Under the pieces are notes generated by a model. That model was not told the DNA's origin. It saw only the letters and a list, made by a program, of their open reading frames with translations, and made no database searches. The translations under genes and the position numbers were made by a program. From contig OU015651.1 in the NCBI GenBank assembly GCA_907165275.2, positions 1,820,501-1,884,500 on the forward strand: DNA of 64,000 bases, given 5' to 3'. Source of the stretch: Zygaena filipendulae. Its lineage: Eukaryota; Arthropoda; Insecta; Lepidoptera; Zygaenidae. Positions 1-12,192 of the stretch are shown in pieces (position 1 is the stretch's first letter; every line of letters begins with the position of its first letter).

Positions 1-1147
1 TTTCTACATTATTTATTTTCCTTTTAAGCTTGTCAAAAGACTTTAGGAGATAAAGACTGGATATTAGAATTAGGAGTTAAAAACAATGTCGTTTTCAACT
101 TTTGTGAGAAAATCCGCCATTAAAATGTTATTATATTGAATTTAAGATATACCTACTTGAAACAAAACTACATAATACGTATTATCATTAAAAGTTGTTC
201 AAAAAACTCGTAACAAATGAATAGTAATATCCAGTAATATAATATAGAAACAAAGAAATACCTCAAATAGTAATGCGAGATAAAATTTACATAAAAACGC
301 TTTAAGTGGTAATATAAGTTCTTATCCTAAAGTGATAAATTAACCTGTCAGTATGTTATGATGAACTTCGAACATGTTGTTTGATCAAAACCTATTTATA
401 ACTAGTTGTTTTTCATATTCGTTTTAACCTAGGACATAAGCTGTGTATCGAGTTTAATTAAAATTAGTACAGTAATTTATTGACCACAGAAAACAGACAA
501 AAGGTGTAAAATATCTGTTTTAATCTCCACCATTGTAATATTTACTACGTCTACGTCTATTGTTATAATATATATGTAGGTATATCATTCAAAATAATTT
601 ATTATTAATTATAATTTGTCTAATATCACACAAAGGAGGATCTTTATATATTATTTAAATATTATACCAATAACAAATATTTTTGTTTTTTAATATATAA
701 AACCAAGTTGAACTAGTCATTTTGACATTTATTTTGAATGTTGCTATTATTAACTTGCGGAGAACATCGGTGATCGTCACTTCGACAAGTTTTACTTACA
801 GTACATAATTCAAGTTTTCATAGTCTTAAAAAATTGTATTATTACGCGTTCTGAACCAACGAAGAGTGTGTTATGATTTACACCGTTTTGTCATATTGCT
901 GAAGCAGCTCTTTATGGGCGGTAAAATTCGTTCCTGATGTAGATCGGATAGATTTTTTATTTAAATCAAGAAACTTCTACTAACCACTCAACAATTACCT
1001 ATTGTTTACACATAAATTAATAATTAAAAGAGTAAATTCAGTTCGGAAATAATGAGTAGAGAGACTTTACTTAAGAAGTCCTCTATTCTACAATTCTGAT
1101 TTTGTTGAAAGACATAATATAGGTAATATAGGTGTAATATAGATAAA
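1..1147. other. AT-rich sequence without recognised features
   Basis: No open frame of note, no splice-consistent exon and no repeat family found elsewhere in the window. Confidence 0.4.
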
Positions 1148-1341
1148 CTAGCTGTCCCCCGCGGTTTCACCTGCGGTAATTTCAGGTTTCCTGGGGGAAT
1201 TCCAGAATAAAATATAGATACAATCCTTCCTCATGTAAAAACCACATTAAAATCCGTTGCGTAGTTATAAAGGTCTAAGCATACATAGGGACAGACAGAC
1301 AGCGGGAAGTGATGTTTTATACTATATATATAGTAATAAGA
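1148..1341 (-). mobile_element. Helitron-like repeat, subfamily with GACAGACAG tail
   Basis: The plus strand begins CTAGCTGTCCCCCGCGG and ends near a GACAGACAGCGGGAAG block and a TATAGTA end. It is an inverted partner of the copy at 1541-1745; further members lie at 24517 and 62114. Confidence 0.7.
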
Positions 1342-1540
1342 AGAAATAGAAACTTTTGACAACTTTTTCTGTTAGCTATTGGCCCCAGTATTGCTAATGA
1401 AGTCACAAATTGTGGCGTTTGTTTTTTGCGTGATTTGACTAAGCTCGCTTGAAAAATTTTCTAGGAACTTCTATGAGACATAGTTGTTCATAACAACAAC
1501 TAAACAATGTGGCCACAGTTCAACCGGTAATTGTTATCTA

Positions 1541-1745
1541 TCACTACATAATATAAAACAAAGTTGCTTCCCGCTGTCTGTCCCTATGTATGGTTAGATC
1601 TTTAAAACTACGCAACTGATTAGCATGCGGTTTTCGCCAGTAGATAAAGTGATTCATGAAGAAGGTTTATATCTATATTTTATCTTGGAATTATTCCCGT
1701 AGGAACTCCAAAATCGCCGCGGGTGAAACTGCGGGAAACAGCTAG
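1541..1745 (+). mobile_element. Helitron-like repeat, same subfamily, inverted to the 1148 copy
   Basis: Starts A|TCACTACATAATATAAAAC, carries CTGTCTGTCCCTATGTA and ends GGGAAACAGCTAG|T. With the copy at 1148-1341 it forms a large inverted repeat with a 200-bp spacer. Confidence 0.75.
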
Positions 1746-2728
1746 TTTATTACAAAGGTAGTCATGTTTATTCACGACGTGGCATCACCAAGTGACTCAA
1801 TTTCCGTTTGCGATTGAATTTTTCAATGTATTTGGAGTTAAAACTCGTCTGGCAACCTTGCCAGCGTCTTAAAATATGTTTACTTAATTTAATATACTAT
1901 GAAACAAAATTGAATAAATTAAATACTTAGATTTAATTGAGCGAACCAAGTTTTTTTTATAGTTATTACAATTATATTTTTTGTTTAAATGCGTCTCTCG
2001 AGGTATTGTGTCAAATTTTCAACGGGTTTTCGGATTTATTTGGATTTATTTTTTAACAGATTGAAATAAAGCAATGGAAATCATTCATTAGTTTAGCGGA
2101 ACAAAAACTGCAATTCTTTTGTTTTACTTAATGTAGTTTTGCTATTGATATAAAAAAAATTGACGCAATAGCTCGGAATGAAATTGGTATTTTTAAAATA
2201 GGTAAGTAGGTACCTCCTTTTATGCACTGCATAAATGCCTCTTTGAATTAACTGGTAATAATAAAACGAAAGTAAAAAAAAAATAAAGTAAAAAACCAAT
2301 CAATGAATGGATAAATCTATAAACTGTGTAAATAATGATAATTTGTAATAGGGTAAGTAAAGTTTAATGAGATATCATCAAGACCACATAAAAACTTGCT
2401 TGCAGCGAAGTCTATACATATATACATCGTTGGGTATTTTTTGCCTAAGGGACGTGTCACGTGCAGGTGGATGGTGGGTTTTATAAACTCCAATAACATA
2501 CGTCATGTGTCTTCAACAAGCTTCGAGTACCGCACTTAAGGATATCAGTAAAAAGAACAGAAGCGTACATACGAATTTAATATTATTGTATGCATTGCAT
2601 TAAACTGTGAATTTTATTCAATTCACAATAGACTTCAAGCTGTCTGTTCCGAGGCTTCGATGCTTTAAAAATAAACTAAAATGTTAACGCACACAATCCA
2701 TTCAAAGGTGCTCAATTCCTTTAATGGA
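1746..2728. other. AT-rich intergenic sequence
   Basis: Only short frames (60-68 codons) with no protein-like composition. Nothing else seen. Confidence 0.4.
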
Positions 2729-3059
2729 ATAGGCTATTTGACTAGTTATTTTTTTTAGTCCGTCTTGTAGACTAATAAAAAATATCGGACACGTATTTTT
2801 TCTTTTTTTTACGTAATCATAAAATAACAGCGATACATTGAGTAGAAATTTCGCGTGACGTCACTGACTAGTGCAGTTTGTGTGGAGGCTTGTAGCGGTA
2901 AGTGACGTCACGAGCCCCCACCCTAAACTTTAATGCGCTTTATCTCTGTGTATTTTCATTTATTTGAAAAATAAAAAAATACGTGTCTAGTGATTTTTAA
3001 TTTTCTAAATGACGGACTAATTAGAATTTTGATTTTCAAAAGTTGTCAACATCCCTATT
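2729..3059 (+). mobile_element. CRE-bearing MITE, copy 1
   Basis: About 330 bp. Ends AATAGGCTATTTGACTA and TGTCAACATCCCTATT; both halves contain AGTCCGTC (or its complement) and GACACGTATTTTT, making a full-length imperfect palindrome. Two intact TGACGTCA sites sit near the centre. Confidence 0.8.
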
Positions 3060-3104
3060 GTAAAAAGTGGTAATTTTACAGATCTTACGATTAAATAAAA
3101 AAAT

Positions 3105-3151
3105 ACAGTCGAATTGAGAACCTCTTCCTTTTTAGGAAGTCGGTTAAAAAT
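3105..3151 (-). repeat. AACCGACTTCC short repeat, copy 1
   Basis: On the minus strand: AACCGACTTCC, A-rich loop, GGAAGAGGTTCTC, then AATTCGACTGTATTTTT. Confidence 0.7.
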
Positions 3152-5379
3152 AGTAGATGAAGCAAAATTTTTCTTCTTCTTCTCCTGACGGGGTGAAGGA
3201 TAGAATCTTAGGTAGGAAGCGAGATTTTCAGACGAAGCTACGTAATCACTACAGGTTCTTCGAATTAAAATTGTGAAGGAAACAAAATCATGTTAAAGTA
3301 CTTGATATTGACGGTGACAGTGCTATTCTGAATCAAGAGCGGTGAAGGATGTAGTATTCAATTCAATATACATAATATGTCGCTCTAAGTAATATTGTAA
3401 ATTATACTATACAACTAAACTGTACTTTATTACAACACAATTTTTTACAACGATAACATCCAGAGCGGAGTCAAGAATTCTATTTAAGGATCCCGAGTGT
3501 AACGAGGGCTTGAAAGTACAATAGGTACCTACTTCACCAATGAGTGAAAATAATAAAAATTAATAGACCTGTCAATACAACAGATATGTCACCAAACACC
3601 AGCATCTGTTTGCGAAGTACTAAAACTGTACACGACTTCGGTATGGCGATGTGTATACGTGCGTGGCATGCACGTAGCGTCGTTACCGCGTGTCGTCACG
3701 CGCGGCGACAGTGCGTGTGCACAGGAAACGTTCTAGGAATCACCCGTTATTGCAGGCTCCACTAATGATCTGTGGTCTGATCAGGAATGCTATAGAAAAC
3801 CCTTATATTAACCTTCGAGTCGATCTCCAATGATTTCACTTGTATTAAATTCAGAGTTCCCCTGGGAATTCAATTCTAAAATTTAAGCGTTGTTTTCCAG
3901 AAAACATAAAGTGAAATCAATGGACAGAAAAAGTGGAGCAAAACTGAAAAGCCACCGGAGGTGTCCACACGTCGCTACGCGACGTCCCGACGCAAGCCTC
4001 TGTGTTGAGCATTTCTACCTTATTTGAGAATCTTTATACACATTTTTAACTACGTAAATTGGCTTATGACCATTATTTGATCAGGACTGCGAGGCTCGTT
4101 CCCAAGCGACTGTGGTAGCTTGCACGATGAATAATACATCTTGATTCATGAGTAATCATTCACCCATCGTATTGTCTTGCACTTGTCAACGGTGGGCACC
4201 ATTATGGAATAATAATTGCCACGTAACGTGTATCGTCGAGGCTTTTCGTCGACTCATAGACGCGACATGCGGATCTGCGATGGCATTTATGAGTGTTGAC
4301 GAAAATACTGATAAACTAAGTTTATTATAATATTCTCTAAGAATGTATACATATTGATTGAAGACAAACTTGTGTCTGTTAGTCCAAAATTCTTATCGTT
4401 AGTAGTAGTTTTTATATCGTTACCATAATATCTACGTATTAAGAATGCGAAAGTGTGCGATTTTGCATGTGTGCGCATGTAATACACGTAATAAAAAGAG
4501 AAAAGGAAAAAAAGGAACAAGAAATATACATATACAAGCATTTTTATTGATATTGATATTATATCTTAACCTTTTATCGAGACGACTATACTTAAAGAAA
4601 TCATAAGTTTGGTGTTTTATTATGATAAAATTAAAGTTTAAGTATTACAGTTGCTATATGAGACATATTTGCTGAATTTTTAACCGTCTTCAAAAAATAA
4701 TTACATTTATTATAGAAGTACAACTGCTTAGTACGTATTTGTAATGACATCATATTTTATTACTTGTCTAGATTATTTTATGGTTATTATGCAAACGCTT
4801 GTAGATAAGTTTTCGTTAATTTGTACCTTGTACTATCAAACAGTTATATTAGTGATAGAAAACAAAAAACAACATAATAGAACGAAAGAAGTTCAAACAG
4901 TTATCGAAAACAATAGATCCACCGTTTGATAGCTGTCAACTGGGTACACCCAGTACACCCGTCCACCTACACTTTTATAAAATATATTATAACCAGATAA
5001 CTTTCATCTTATCACCAAACAACAAGGTTCAAAATAGCATGATTGATTTGTATTGATGGTAAGAAGTGAAGTGTTGATGACTGTTCTATCGGGAGGAAGA
5101 AAGCCTCCTTTACAATGTAACTCTTTGTATGCAGATGTGATGACAGATGTTCAATGATATTGATATTCACACAATAACATCTACTTATCGCCTGCCGGGC
5201 TTTTGTTCGTGGAATTTAGAATATTGAATTTAAATTGAGATAGTGTTTTCTATAAATTTTTTTTTCGTCGTCGCTGATCGAGCTTTTTCGTTTTAATAAT
5301 TTACTGCCAGCGTTAGGATTATTAATTTTTGCGTTACTTCCAATCTATGAAAAATAATTTTTTTTCCTAAACCTGCAGC
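3152..5379. other. Intergenic sequence with a CpG-rich patch
   Basis: A GC- and CpG-rich patch at about 3,640-3,725 (GCGTGGCATGCACGTAGCG) interrupts otherwise AT-rich unique sequence. It may be an unrecognised exon or regulatory patch; the 73-codon frame across it lacks splice support. Confidence 0.3.
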
Positions 5380-5975
5380 TACTAAAAAAAGTTTCGGAAT
5401 TCCCGCAGGAACTCCAAACTTCTTTTATTCTTCTTCTAACAAACAAAGATAACAAACACAACAAAAATAGTATATTTCATTATAAGTGCGGAAAGTCTGT
5501 CATTGCAAAGAGTTCCGACAAATGTCTACCCGAGCCGAGGCGCAGCCGAAGGTGAGGGTTGACAGTCGGAACTAGTTGCAATGACGGTTCCGCACGTGTA
5601 CTGAACAACTATTTTTAATACAGTTACGAAAAAATTAAGCAATTTAATAAAATATCAAAAACACAACAAACTCAACTAAGTTCCAACTGTGATCAAGAGA
5701 TGGCGCTAGTCGTATTAGTAATGCGAAACCCACGTTTCGCAATGCAAAAAGTGTGTCAAAGTCGTGTCGCCATTTTTGACAGTTGGCAAAGAGAACGCAC
5801 GAGTTCGGGAAAGGTAAACAAAAAGCTCGAGTATGTAATAGCCCACATCCCAAACGCTAAACGTCCCTGCAATACGCCACTTTTTGAGCAACTGTATTAA
5901 AAAAGAATTAGCGAAGTTGGTCTAACCATTTAGGCGTGTTGCCGTGACCAAGGGAAATAGGGGTTCATTTTTGTA
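5380..5975 (-). mobile_element. Helitron-like relic split by a 440-bp repeat
   Basis: Left part AATTCCCGCAGGAACTCC and right part GAATTAGCGAAGTTGG, then GCCGTGACCAAGGG, align with the uninterrupted relic at 16554-16830. The insert is the element at 5466-5905. Confidence 0.6.
5466..5905. mobile_element. GTGCGGAA element, copy 1
   Basis: About 440 bp, nearly identical over most of its length to 36819-37267. An inverted pair, GTGCGGAA-x-GTCATTGCAA-x-AGTTCCGAC and its complement, encloses a 50-bp GC-rich segment. It contains a 66-codon open frame shared with copy 2, taken as incidental. Confidence 0.75.
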
Positions 5976-6579
5976 AATATATGTAGTTAGTACTAATAAC
6001 TAAAAAGTGTAAATTATTATAATGAAATGAGATTTTAAAAACTACTTAAAATGATTTTCGGAAAGGTGTAAAGTATAGTAAAATGAACAGATGTATTTTC
6101 TTTCTTCTTTTCTAGTAACCTGACTGACTTATTCTTCTTGAACCATTCGTATGATCAGGTGCGAATATTTTTTTGTTATAAATAAGTAAATAAATATATT
6201 AATGTACTTTGTTGCAGTAACAAGCCGACAATGTCACGCACTTGTGAAACTCAGCGGTAGCCATTGTGTATTTCATCAACGACTCGAAATAGACGAGGTG
6301 TTATTCGAACGGTGAGTCATTAATTTAATACCTATAAAGACTTTAATGTCAAAGCCTCGAAATGCCAAGTTTTTTATGTGCAAATCCAAGATAAGGAAAT
6401 ACTATAAGAACATACGTATATATGTCACATCCTTTAATTACATCTTATTGAGATCTGAATTTGCGGCATTGTTATGCAGGCACCTATCATCTCATTACCA
6501 CATTACAGTTATATTATTTCAACCTTAAATGGAAATCTTTATTAGCATTGCAATGACAATTTAAATGTAAGGGTAAGTA

Positions 6580-6770
6580 CTAGCTGTTCCCCACGGTTTC
6601 ACCCGCATTGATTTCAAAGTTCCCGCGGACATTCTGGAACAAAAGTACCCTATGTCCTTCCCTGTAGATACCCCTGACATCGTATATGCAAAATTTGTTC
6701 ATGATTGGTTCGGCCTTTAAGGCTTGAAAGCGTAACAAACAAACAAACAAACAGACAATTAAACTCACAT
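6580..6770 (-). mobile_element. Helitron-like repeat
   Basis: CTAGCTGTTCCCCACGG end on the plus strand, GTACCCTATGTCCTTC block, then AAGCGTAACAAACAAAC. The TCCTTACTAAT terminus is lost. Confidence 0.7.
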
Positions 6771-6847
6771 CGTCTCATAATGATAACTGATTCCGTACCA
6801 GAACTTCTTCGGAAAATCTGTGTAACAGGACGAAAAGATTATGTCTA

Positions 6848-7308
6848 GGGTAAAACCCGGATAGTTGCCACACTTTTCGAAATCATTTTATATCTCCCAG
6901 TACATAAATCAAAATATTTTATTTTTTAAACTGGCAAGTACTTTGGTTCTTTATCTACAAATTTATTAAATGTAAAAGACATTATCTTTGAAATTTCCAG
7001 AGTATTAGCGATTTCTACGGACCTCTACTTTTTGTGACATCTATCCCATATATGGGATAGTTGTCTAGTCCATATAAATTACATTTAGGATAGACGACTC
7101 GCCGGAAAATAAGGCATCTATCCCGAAAAATCTTTGATCGCACCTTGCGTTCCCGTGCAATCGCACAGAGACATGAGACCCGGTCCACTTAATAGTAGTT
7201 GGAAAGTCTTTTGATAGATAAATAAAATAGCACGCGATTCATCTGCGAAACTAGAGTAATTACGATCGGGGCAACTATACCCCCAGGGCAACTATCCTGG
7301 TTTTACCC
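6848..7308. mobile_element. 461-bp hAT-like non-autonomous element
   Basis: TIRs GGGTAAAACC-n-GGATAGTTGCC at both ends; perfect 8-bp direct flanks TATGTCTA at 6840-6847 and 7309-7316. A perfect 20-bp palindrome CTATCCCATATATGGGATAG lies at 7041-7060. No coding capacity seen. Confidence 0.85.
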
Positions 7309-7408
7309 TATGTCTATGTTCAAAAAGTATGTCTAAAAGTATACTATGCCGTATTCCAAGACTTCGATTAATACTTGTTACTACAGTTGTGGATAGTAGT
7401 TATAGGAA

Positions 7409-7715
7409 CTAGCTGTTCCTCACAGTTCTATATGCATAAATGTTCAGGACTCCATCGAAGCCCCTTGTTCCAGGTTAAAGTATACCCTGTCACTTAGGGA
7501 TACTGTAACTTGAAACTTTCCATCGGTGAAAGAATTTTTAGAATTACTTTCCCACAGATAAATATCCCCAATCCCCATACTATATATATTTCTTTCAATC
7601 ATCGTGAAATTTGGCATACACATTGTCGAGAGTACAGAGAAGGACAAACAGTACCTTTTTCCCCGGAATTCCCGCGGGAACTCCGACATTAACGCGGGTG
7701 AAACCGCGGAGATCA
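7409..7715. mobile_element. Head-to-head pair of Helitron-like fragments
   Basis: The left part is minus-oriented (CTAGCTGTTCCTCAC) and the right part plus-oriented, ending in CGGGTGAAACCGCGG. The outward ends give a palindrome-like unit. Confidence 0.55.
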
Positions 7716-9065
7716 AATAAACAAATGAATAACAAATATAAACAATCTTTTCCTCTTTGTAGCAGCATTAGGTAGTATAGAAAACTGTTAAATAGATAGT
7801 GACTCTTGGTCAGAAGATGCCATAGAGATGAAGAAGCAAAATTAGATCTTATTGAAAGAAATAAGCACCTAATACGAGTTATAATGGTTTTTTGTACTGG
7901 AGGTATTCAAATTACGCCGACACGAAATAATTGTATTTTGCCGCCGCGTGCGCCTCAAAGAGGGCGGCGAATCTCAATTAAAGTACGTGCTCTGTGACTT
8001 TTTATTTCAGCACTAAAAGTTTCTTTAGCATTAACATCGTTAATGGTAATCGTTTCGTGTCTTAATGTCTGCGCAGATAAGTAGTGTTCAAATTAAAGTG
8101 AGCTTGCCTAGAAAAGACTTAAACGATTGTTTTTTTTATGCCGGCTGGAAATATATATAGATACAAATAAAATATAATAACGAAGTGGCAGTTAGCTTCG
8201 TTATTTACTTACGGTACAAATATTTGTGTAAAATAATTATATTACAATATATATTGATAACCTATCTTAGTAGATATATTACAAACTGAATTTTACTGTG
8301 CATGTATTAATAAATTTACAGAGTAATACATTCTAAGTTGATTCGGTGTGATAGCCTAAAAAAAAACACACTCAAATTCGCGTTTATAAATAGTAAGAAT
8401 TAGTTAGGATACCTATCTTACTTTACAGTAAGTCGTCGTTTATACAACAATACCGCGTAAGTAAAAATTTGATCATGTTTAAATACCGTTATGTATACTT
8501 ATTATTTTCCGTGCATCCGCTGGGCTCACACTGGACTCTGGAGGCAATACCATCCAATTAAAGCGCGGTTATTCAATTATTGTGAATATTTTTATCATGC
8601 ATGTACCTGAATTGTATAAAAATAAATAATTAAATGTAGTTTTTTTTGTCTTTCCTGAAAACTAAGCAAATTTGACTTGCGCGGTATTGTTGAATAAGCG
8701 ACGATTTCGTTTTATAGATTTCTTTTGAATGCAATAGATATTGAAGATATGATTGTTTTTTCCAAGTGGCTCTAGTTTAGTGTGCCCGGATGGAGTCCCT
8801 TAAGTGGTTAAACGTGTCCGCTACCGACCGTGCCGAACGATTTATGCGTCGTTCCGTTGAATTTATCGTGACAAAAGTGCTGTACTCGTTACAATGTTGG
8901 GAAAAACTTGTACGCACTATTCGCTATTTATCGCAACGCTGGTGGAAGAAATGAGTGTTAGTGTATAGAGTTCGGACACATTCGATTTCGCCAAGTTTAC
9001 CTGGCCGAGGTTTCTTTCTTTTGGATCCCCTAGGGGTTTCTTTATTACACCAGGATTACATAATA
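7716..9065. other. Intergenic sequence including a unique GC-balanced stretch
   Basis: Apart from the inverted repeat at 8434-8704, 8,770-9,000 is a unique GC-balanced stretch (CGTGCCGAACGATTTATGCG) that could be a 5' UTR exon or regulatory DNA. No evidence decides it. Confidence 0.3.
8434..8704. repeat. MITE-like inverted repeat element
   Basis: Arms of about 35 bp share TTAT-n-CAACAATACCGCG and are separated by ~195 bp. The interior includes ACACTGGACTCTGGAGGC and AT-rich DNA. No clear target duplication. Confidence 0.6.
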
Positions 9066-9284
9066 TCTACACTAATAATCAATGACACTATTACATATTA
9101 TTACAGAATAGAAAATATTTGATTTTTTGCACGTTTGTTTTTTTTGTAAGAGATCAACTCAAAAACTACCAAACTCTTTCACTTATAATAAGCTACGGTG
9201 TCCTGAATGACATGGGGTACTTTTTTCCTGGAATTCCTACGGGAACTGCAAAATCACCGCGAGTAACCGTGGGGGAATGACTAG
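9066..9284 (+). mobile_element. Degenerate Helitron-like repeat
   Basis: Starts near TCTACACTAATAATC and ends GGGGGAATGACTAG. The GGTACTTTTTTCCTGGAATTC block identifies it. Confidence 0.6.
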
Positions 9285-9344
9285 CGTCCTATATGTTAAC
9301 TCAAGACAAGCTACCAACGTACCACGATCCATCAAAATGCCAGT

Positions 9345-9480
9345 ATAACCTTTTGTGGTTACAGATAGAACAGTTAGTCTAGTTGTTAGCAAATCCGACT
9401 GCTACGCCTGGCGTCGCGGGTTCCATCCCTGCATCAGGGTAAAAATTTATTAGATAAACATTGTTTTTACACTGAGTAAT
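9345..9480 (+). mobile_element. tRNA-derived SINE fragment
   Basis: An A-box-like TAGTCTAGTTGTTAGC and a B-box-like GGGTTCCATCCC, 40 bp apart, resemble the tRNA head of insect SINEs. There is no proper cloverleaf, so it is not called a tRNA gene. Confidence 0.55.
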
Positions 9481-9930
9481 TAAAAAAAGTGTTCCTAGAA
9501 TTATATCAACAATACCTATAATACTCTACTTGCTATCCTTAAATATTATTAAACAAAGACCTTCACCGCGTCAGTCTGTCTGTTCGGAATAAACTCAAAA
9601 ACCAATAGATAGAGCGATACATGAAAAAGTTTTAGGTATATAAAGAGACGCCGATCACCTCTCGACCACTGAATCAGTCCTTTACAACAATTTAATAGCT
9701 GATTCTACATTCACAACCCTAAACAAATGCATTTCATTCTGTCAATCAGTTATAACCTTTGGATTTTCTATAATAGGAGCTTAACAACGCGCCGAGGTCC
9801 AATTCTACTTATGAACACAAAACACAAAACCGCATTGCTTCTGCATCGATAAAACTCTTTCCACATATTACCAGAAAATAGAGACAGCCGTTTGGCTGAA
9901 CCAACCAACCAATATAGAGAGAGATCATAC

Positions 9931-10070
9931 TTTATTACGCTTAGAGTTTGTCTGTTACGCTTTCACGCCTTAACCACTCAACTTATCATCATGTAATTTT
10001 GCATACACGTTGTCAGGGCTACAGAGAAGAACACAGGGTACTTTTTATCCCGGAATTCCCGCGGGAACGC
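9931..10070 (+). mobile_element. 3'-truncated Helitron-like repeat
   Basis: TTACGCTTTCACGCCTTAAC, TTTTGCATACACGTTGTCAG and CGGAATTCCCGCGGGAAC are all present, but the hairpin and CTAG are missing; unrelated GC-richer DNA follows. Confidence 0.65.
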
Positions 10071-10541
10071 TGGTTCACTCTCCTGTTTACCATAATATTT
10101 TGGCGCCTTTCATCACTATCCACACTGCCCTAGAAGGGGAAGTTTCAGGGTCGATATCGTCCCCCCCGCCTCCCCTTAGCTACGCCGCCTACGTGAGGGT
10201 ATATTATGTGGGCAGATTCAGGAGCGGTGTGACTTTGTGCGAGCAGAATTGACCATAAGTTGCATGAAAAGGCTTTAACAAGGTGTAGGAGATGAATGCT
10301 CGTGATTATCGGCGATCGACTCGTTACGGGCGACACTTCAATGCCTCAATGCTGTACGCGTTGAGAAACTGGTTGTGTTTTATGCATTACTATTGCTGTT
10401 CCCCCTCGTCCATGAATTCCCGCAGAAATTTTATATAAGGATGAAAACACCCTATTTTATATTCCAAGACTTCGTAATAAAACACCAAATAATCGTTTTC
10501 CGAAAATTTTGGTAAAAAAAAAACATATTATTATGTTGGTA
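10071..10541. other. Unassigned GC-richer segment with a Helitron-like fragment at its end
   Basis: From 10,071 to about 10,370 the DNA is GC-richer than its surroundings and includes a CCCCCCCGCCTCCCC run, with only short open frames on both strands. No family is recognised. Around 10,395-10,480 a decayed Helitron-like piece (GCTGTTCCCCCTCG) is visible. Confidence 0.3.
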
Positions 10542-10756
10542 TCCTACTAATATTATAAACGCGAAAGTTTGTAAGAATGTATGAATAGATGAATGGATGT
10601 TTGTAACCCTTTCACGCAAAAACTACTGGACGGATCTAAATGAAACTGTACAATAATATAGCTTATACATCAGATTAACACATAGGGTACTTTTTATCGC
10701 GGAATTCCCGCGGGAACTCTGAAATTAACGCGGGTGAAACCGCCGGGCACAACTAG
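10542..10756 (+). mobile_element. Complete Helitron-like repeat
   Basis: A|TCCTACTAATATTATAAAC at the start and GCACAACTAG|T at the end, with the CGCGGGTGAAACCGC hairpin 10 nt inside. It closely matches the 26833 copy. Confidence 0.8.
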
Positions 10757-10902
10757 TAGTATTATATGTATCATCATATTATGACATTAATTCAGTTCAG
10801 TTCAGGGTACTGTGGTTTCCTGTAGGTGATGAAATTTTTAAATCAGTGGTTAGTTCTAAAGATTATTCTTTATATTCAAACTCACAAACATTGTCTCTTT
10901 TT

Positions 10903-10955
10903 AACCGACTTCCCAAAAAGGAGGTGGTTCTCAATTCGACGCGTTTGTTTTTTTT
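10903..10955 (+). repeat. AACCGACTTCC short repeat, copy 2
   Basis: AACCGACTTCCC-AAAAA-GGAGGTGGTTCTC, then AATTCGACGCG and a T-tract. Confidence 0.7.
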
Positions 10956-10956
10956 T

Positions 10957-11788
10957 TAATAATTATTATAGTGTAGATATTATGCAATCGCTCATTGAAC
11001 TGTCCTCCTCGCGAATTTTCCCGCGTCTCACTTCAATTTTTTGATTTGTTTGTTCTTTATTTGAAAAGAACAGATACCAAAAACGATTTTCATTATTTTA
11101 AAACTAATGGTATATGTAGTTAATTCTATATTCCATCCCCCTTTTTAATTTTTAGGAAATGAATTTCCATAATCCCTTTCTCAATACCTATTTGCCTTCA
11201 TTATTGGTAGATTTATGATATTTAAATTTTTTTGAGCAAAGATGATAATTCTAAATGAATTCTGAATTTTAGATAATGTAATCCACATGTAATTTAAATA
11301 TGTGCTTAAATTTAAAAGCAGATGTTCTTGTGATTGATGGCCATTAAACTTGTCACACTTACTGAAAACTTTTTCAGTGCATCTGTAGGTACCTACCGAA
11401 ATCAAATAAAAAAATAGAATCTTTTTTTTTCTGGCACACGCGTACCAAGGTACGTACCTACCTATGTACGTATACGTACAAAACAATTCATATTCATAAA
11501 TCAATGTCTTCGTCGAGGATAAAACTAAAAACGGCGGTGGAGTTGAATACAGAGTTAATTTAATGGAAAAATGATAAAAACTCATATTGTATGTGCATAC
11601 TTACTATATAGGAATAATTTCTGGCTTTTTACGCCAGATACGAACAGGCAGGAGTAATCGAATAAATTTCATTTTTTAAAAGAACTATTTGAACCGGCCA
11701 GTGTCCGCTAAATATTATATACGTAATACCTTTTTTGTCATTTATATCGGTCTGACTGTACGTCGTCATCGTACCAAGAATAAACATC
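10957..11788. other. AT-rich intergenic sequence
   Basis: Contains a 134-codon minus-strand frame (11181-11585) of low complexity with no recognisable domain, judged fortuitous. Confidence 0.35.
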
Positions 11789-12124
11789 AATGGGGATGTG
11801 GACTACTTTTGAAAATCAAAATTCTAATTAATCCGTCAGTTAGAACATGAAAAAAATAGACACGTATTTTTTGCTTTTTCAAATAAATTAAAATATACAT
11901 AGATAAAGCGCATTAAAGTTTAGGGTGAGGGGATCGTGACGTCACTAACCACTAAAACCGCCATAAAAACTGTCCGAATAGTGATTAGTGACGTCACGCG
12001 AAATTTCAACTCAATATATCGCCGTTAGTTTTTGTTTACGTAAAGAAAGAAAAAATACGTGTCCAATATTTTTTAATAATCTACAAGACGGACTAAAAAA
12101 TAAAAATTAGTCAACATGCCTATT
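11789..12124 (-). mobile_element. CRE-bearing MITE, copy 2
   Basis: CAATGGGGATGTGGACTAC to AACATGCCTATTGG; two intact TGACGTCA sites. Confidence 0.8.
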
Positions 12125-12192
12125 GGAGAAATTAAAATCTAAGTACTTTCCATTTTGATGCTCTAATAACGACGAGAGCCATGAGAGTGTTA

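Noticed and set aside
5700..5900. 66-codon open frame conserved between the two GTGCGGAA repeats
   Set aside because: The repeats are near identical at DNA level, so conservation of the frame carries no information about coding; one copy reads into an inserted repeat.
11181..11585. 134-codon minus-strand open frame
   Set aside because: Low complexity, AT-driven, no domain features, no neighbouring splice-compatible exons.
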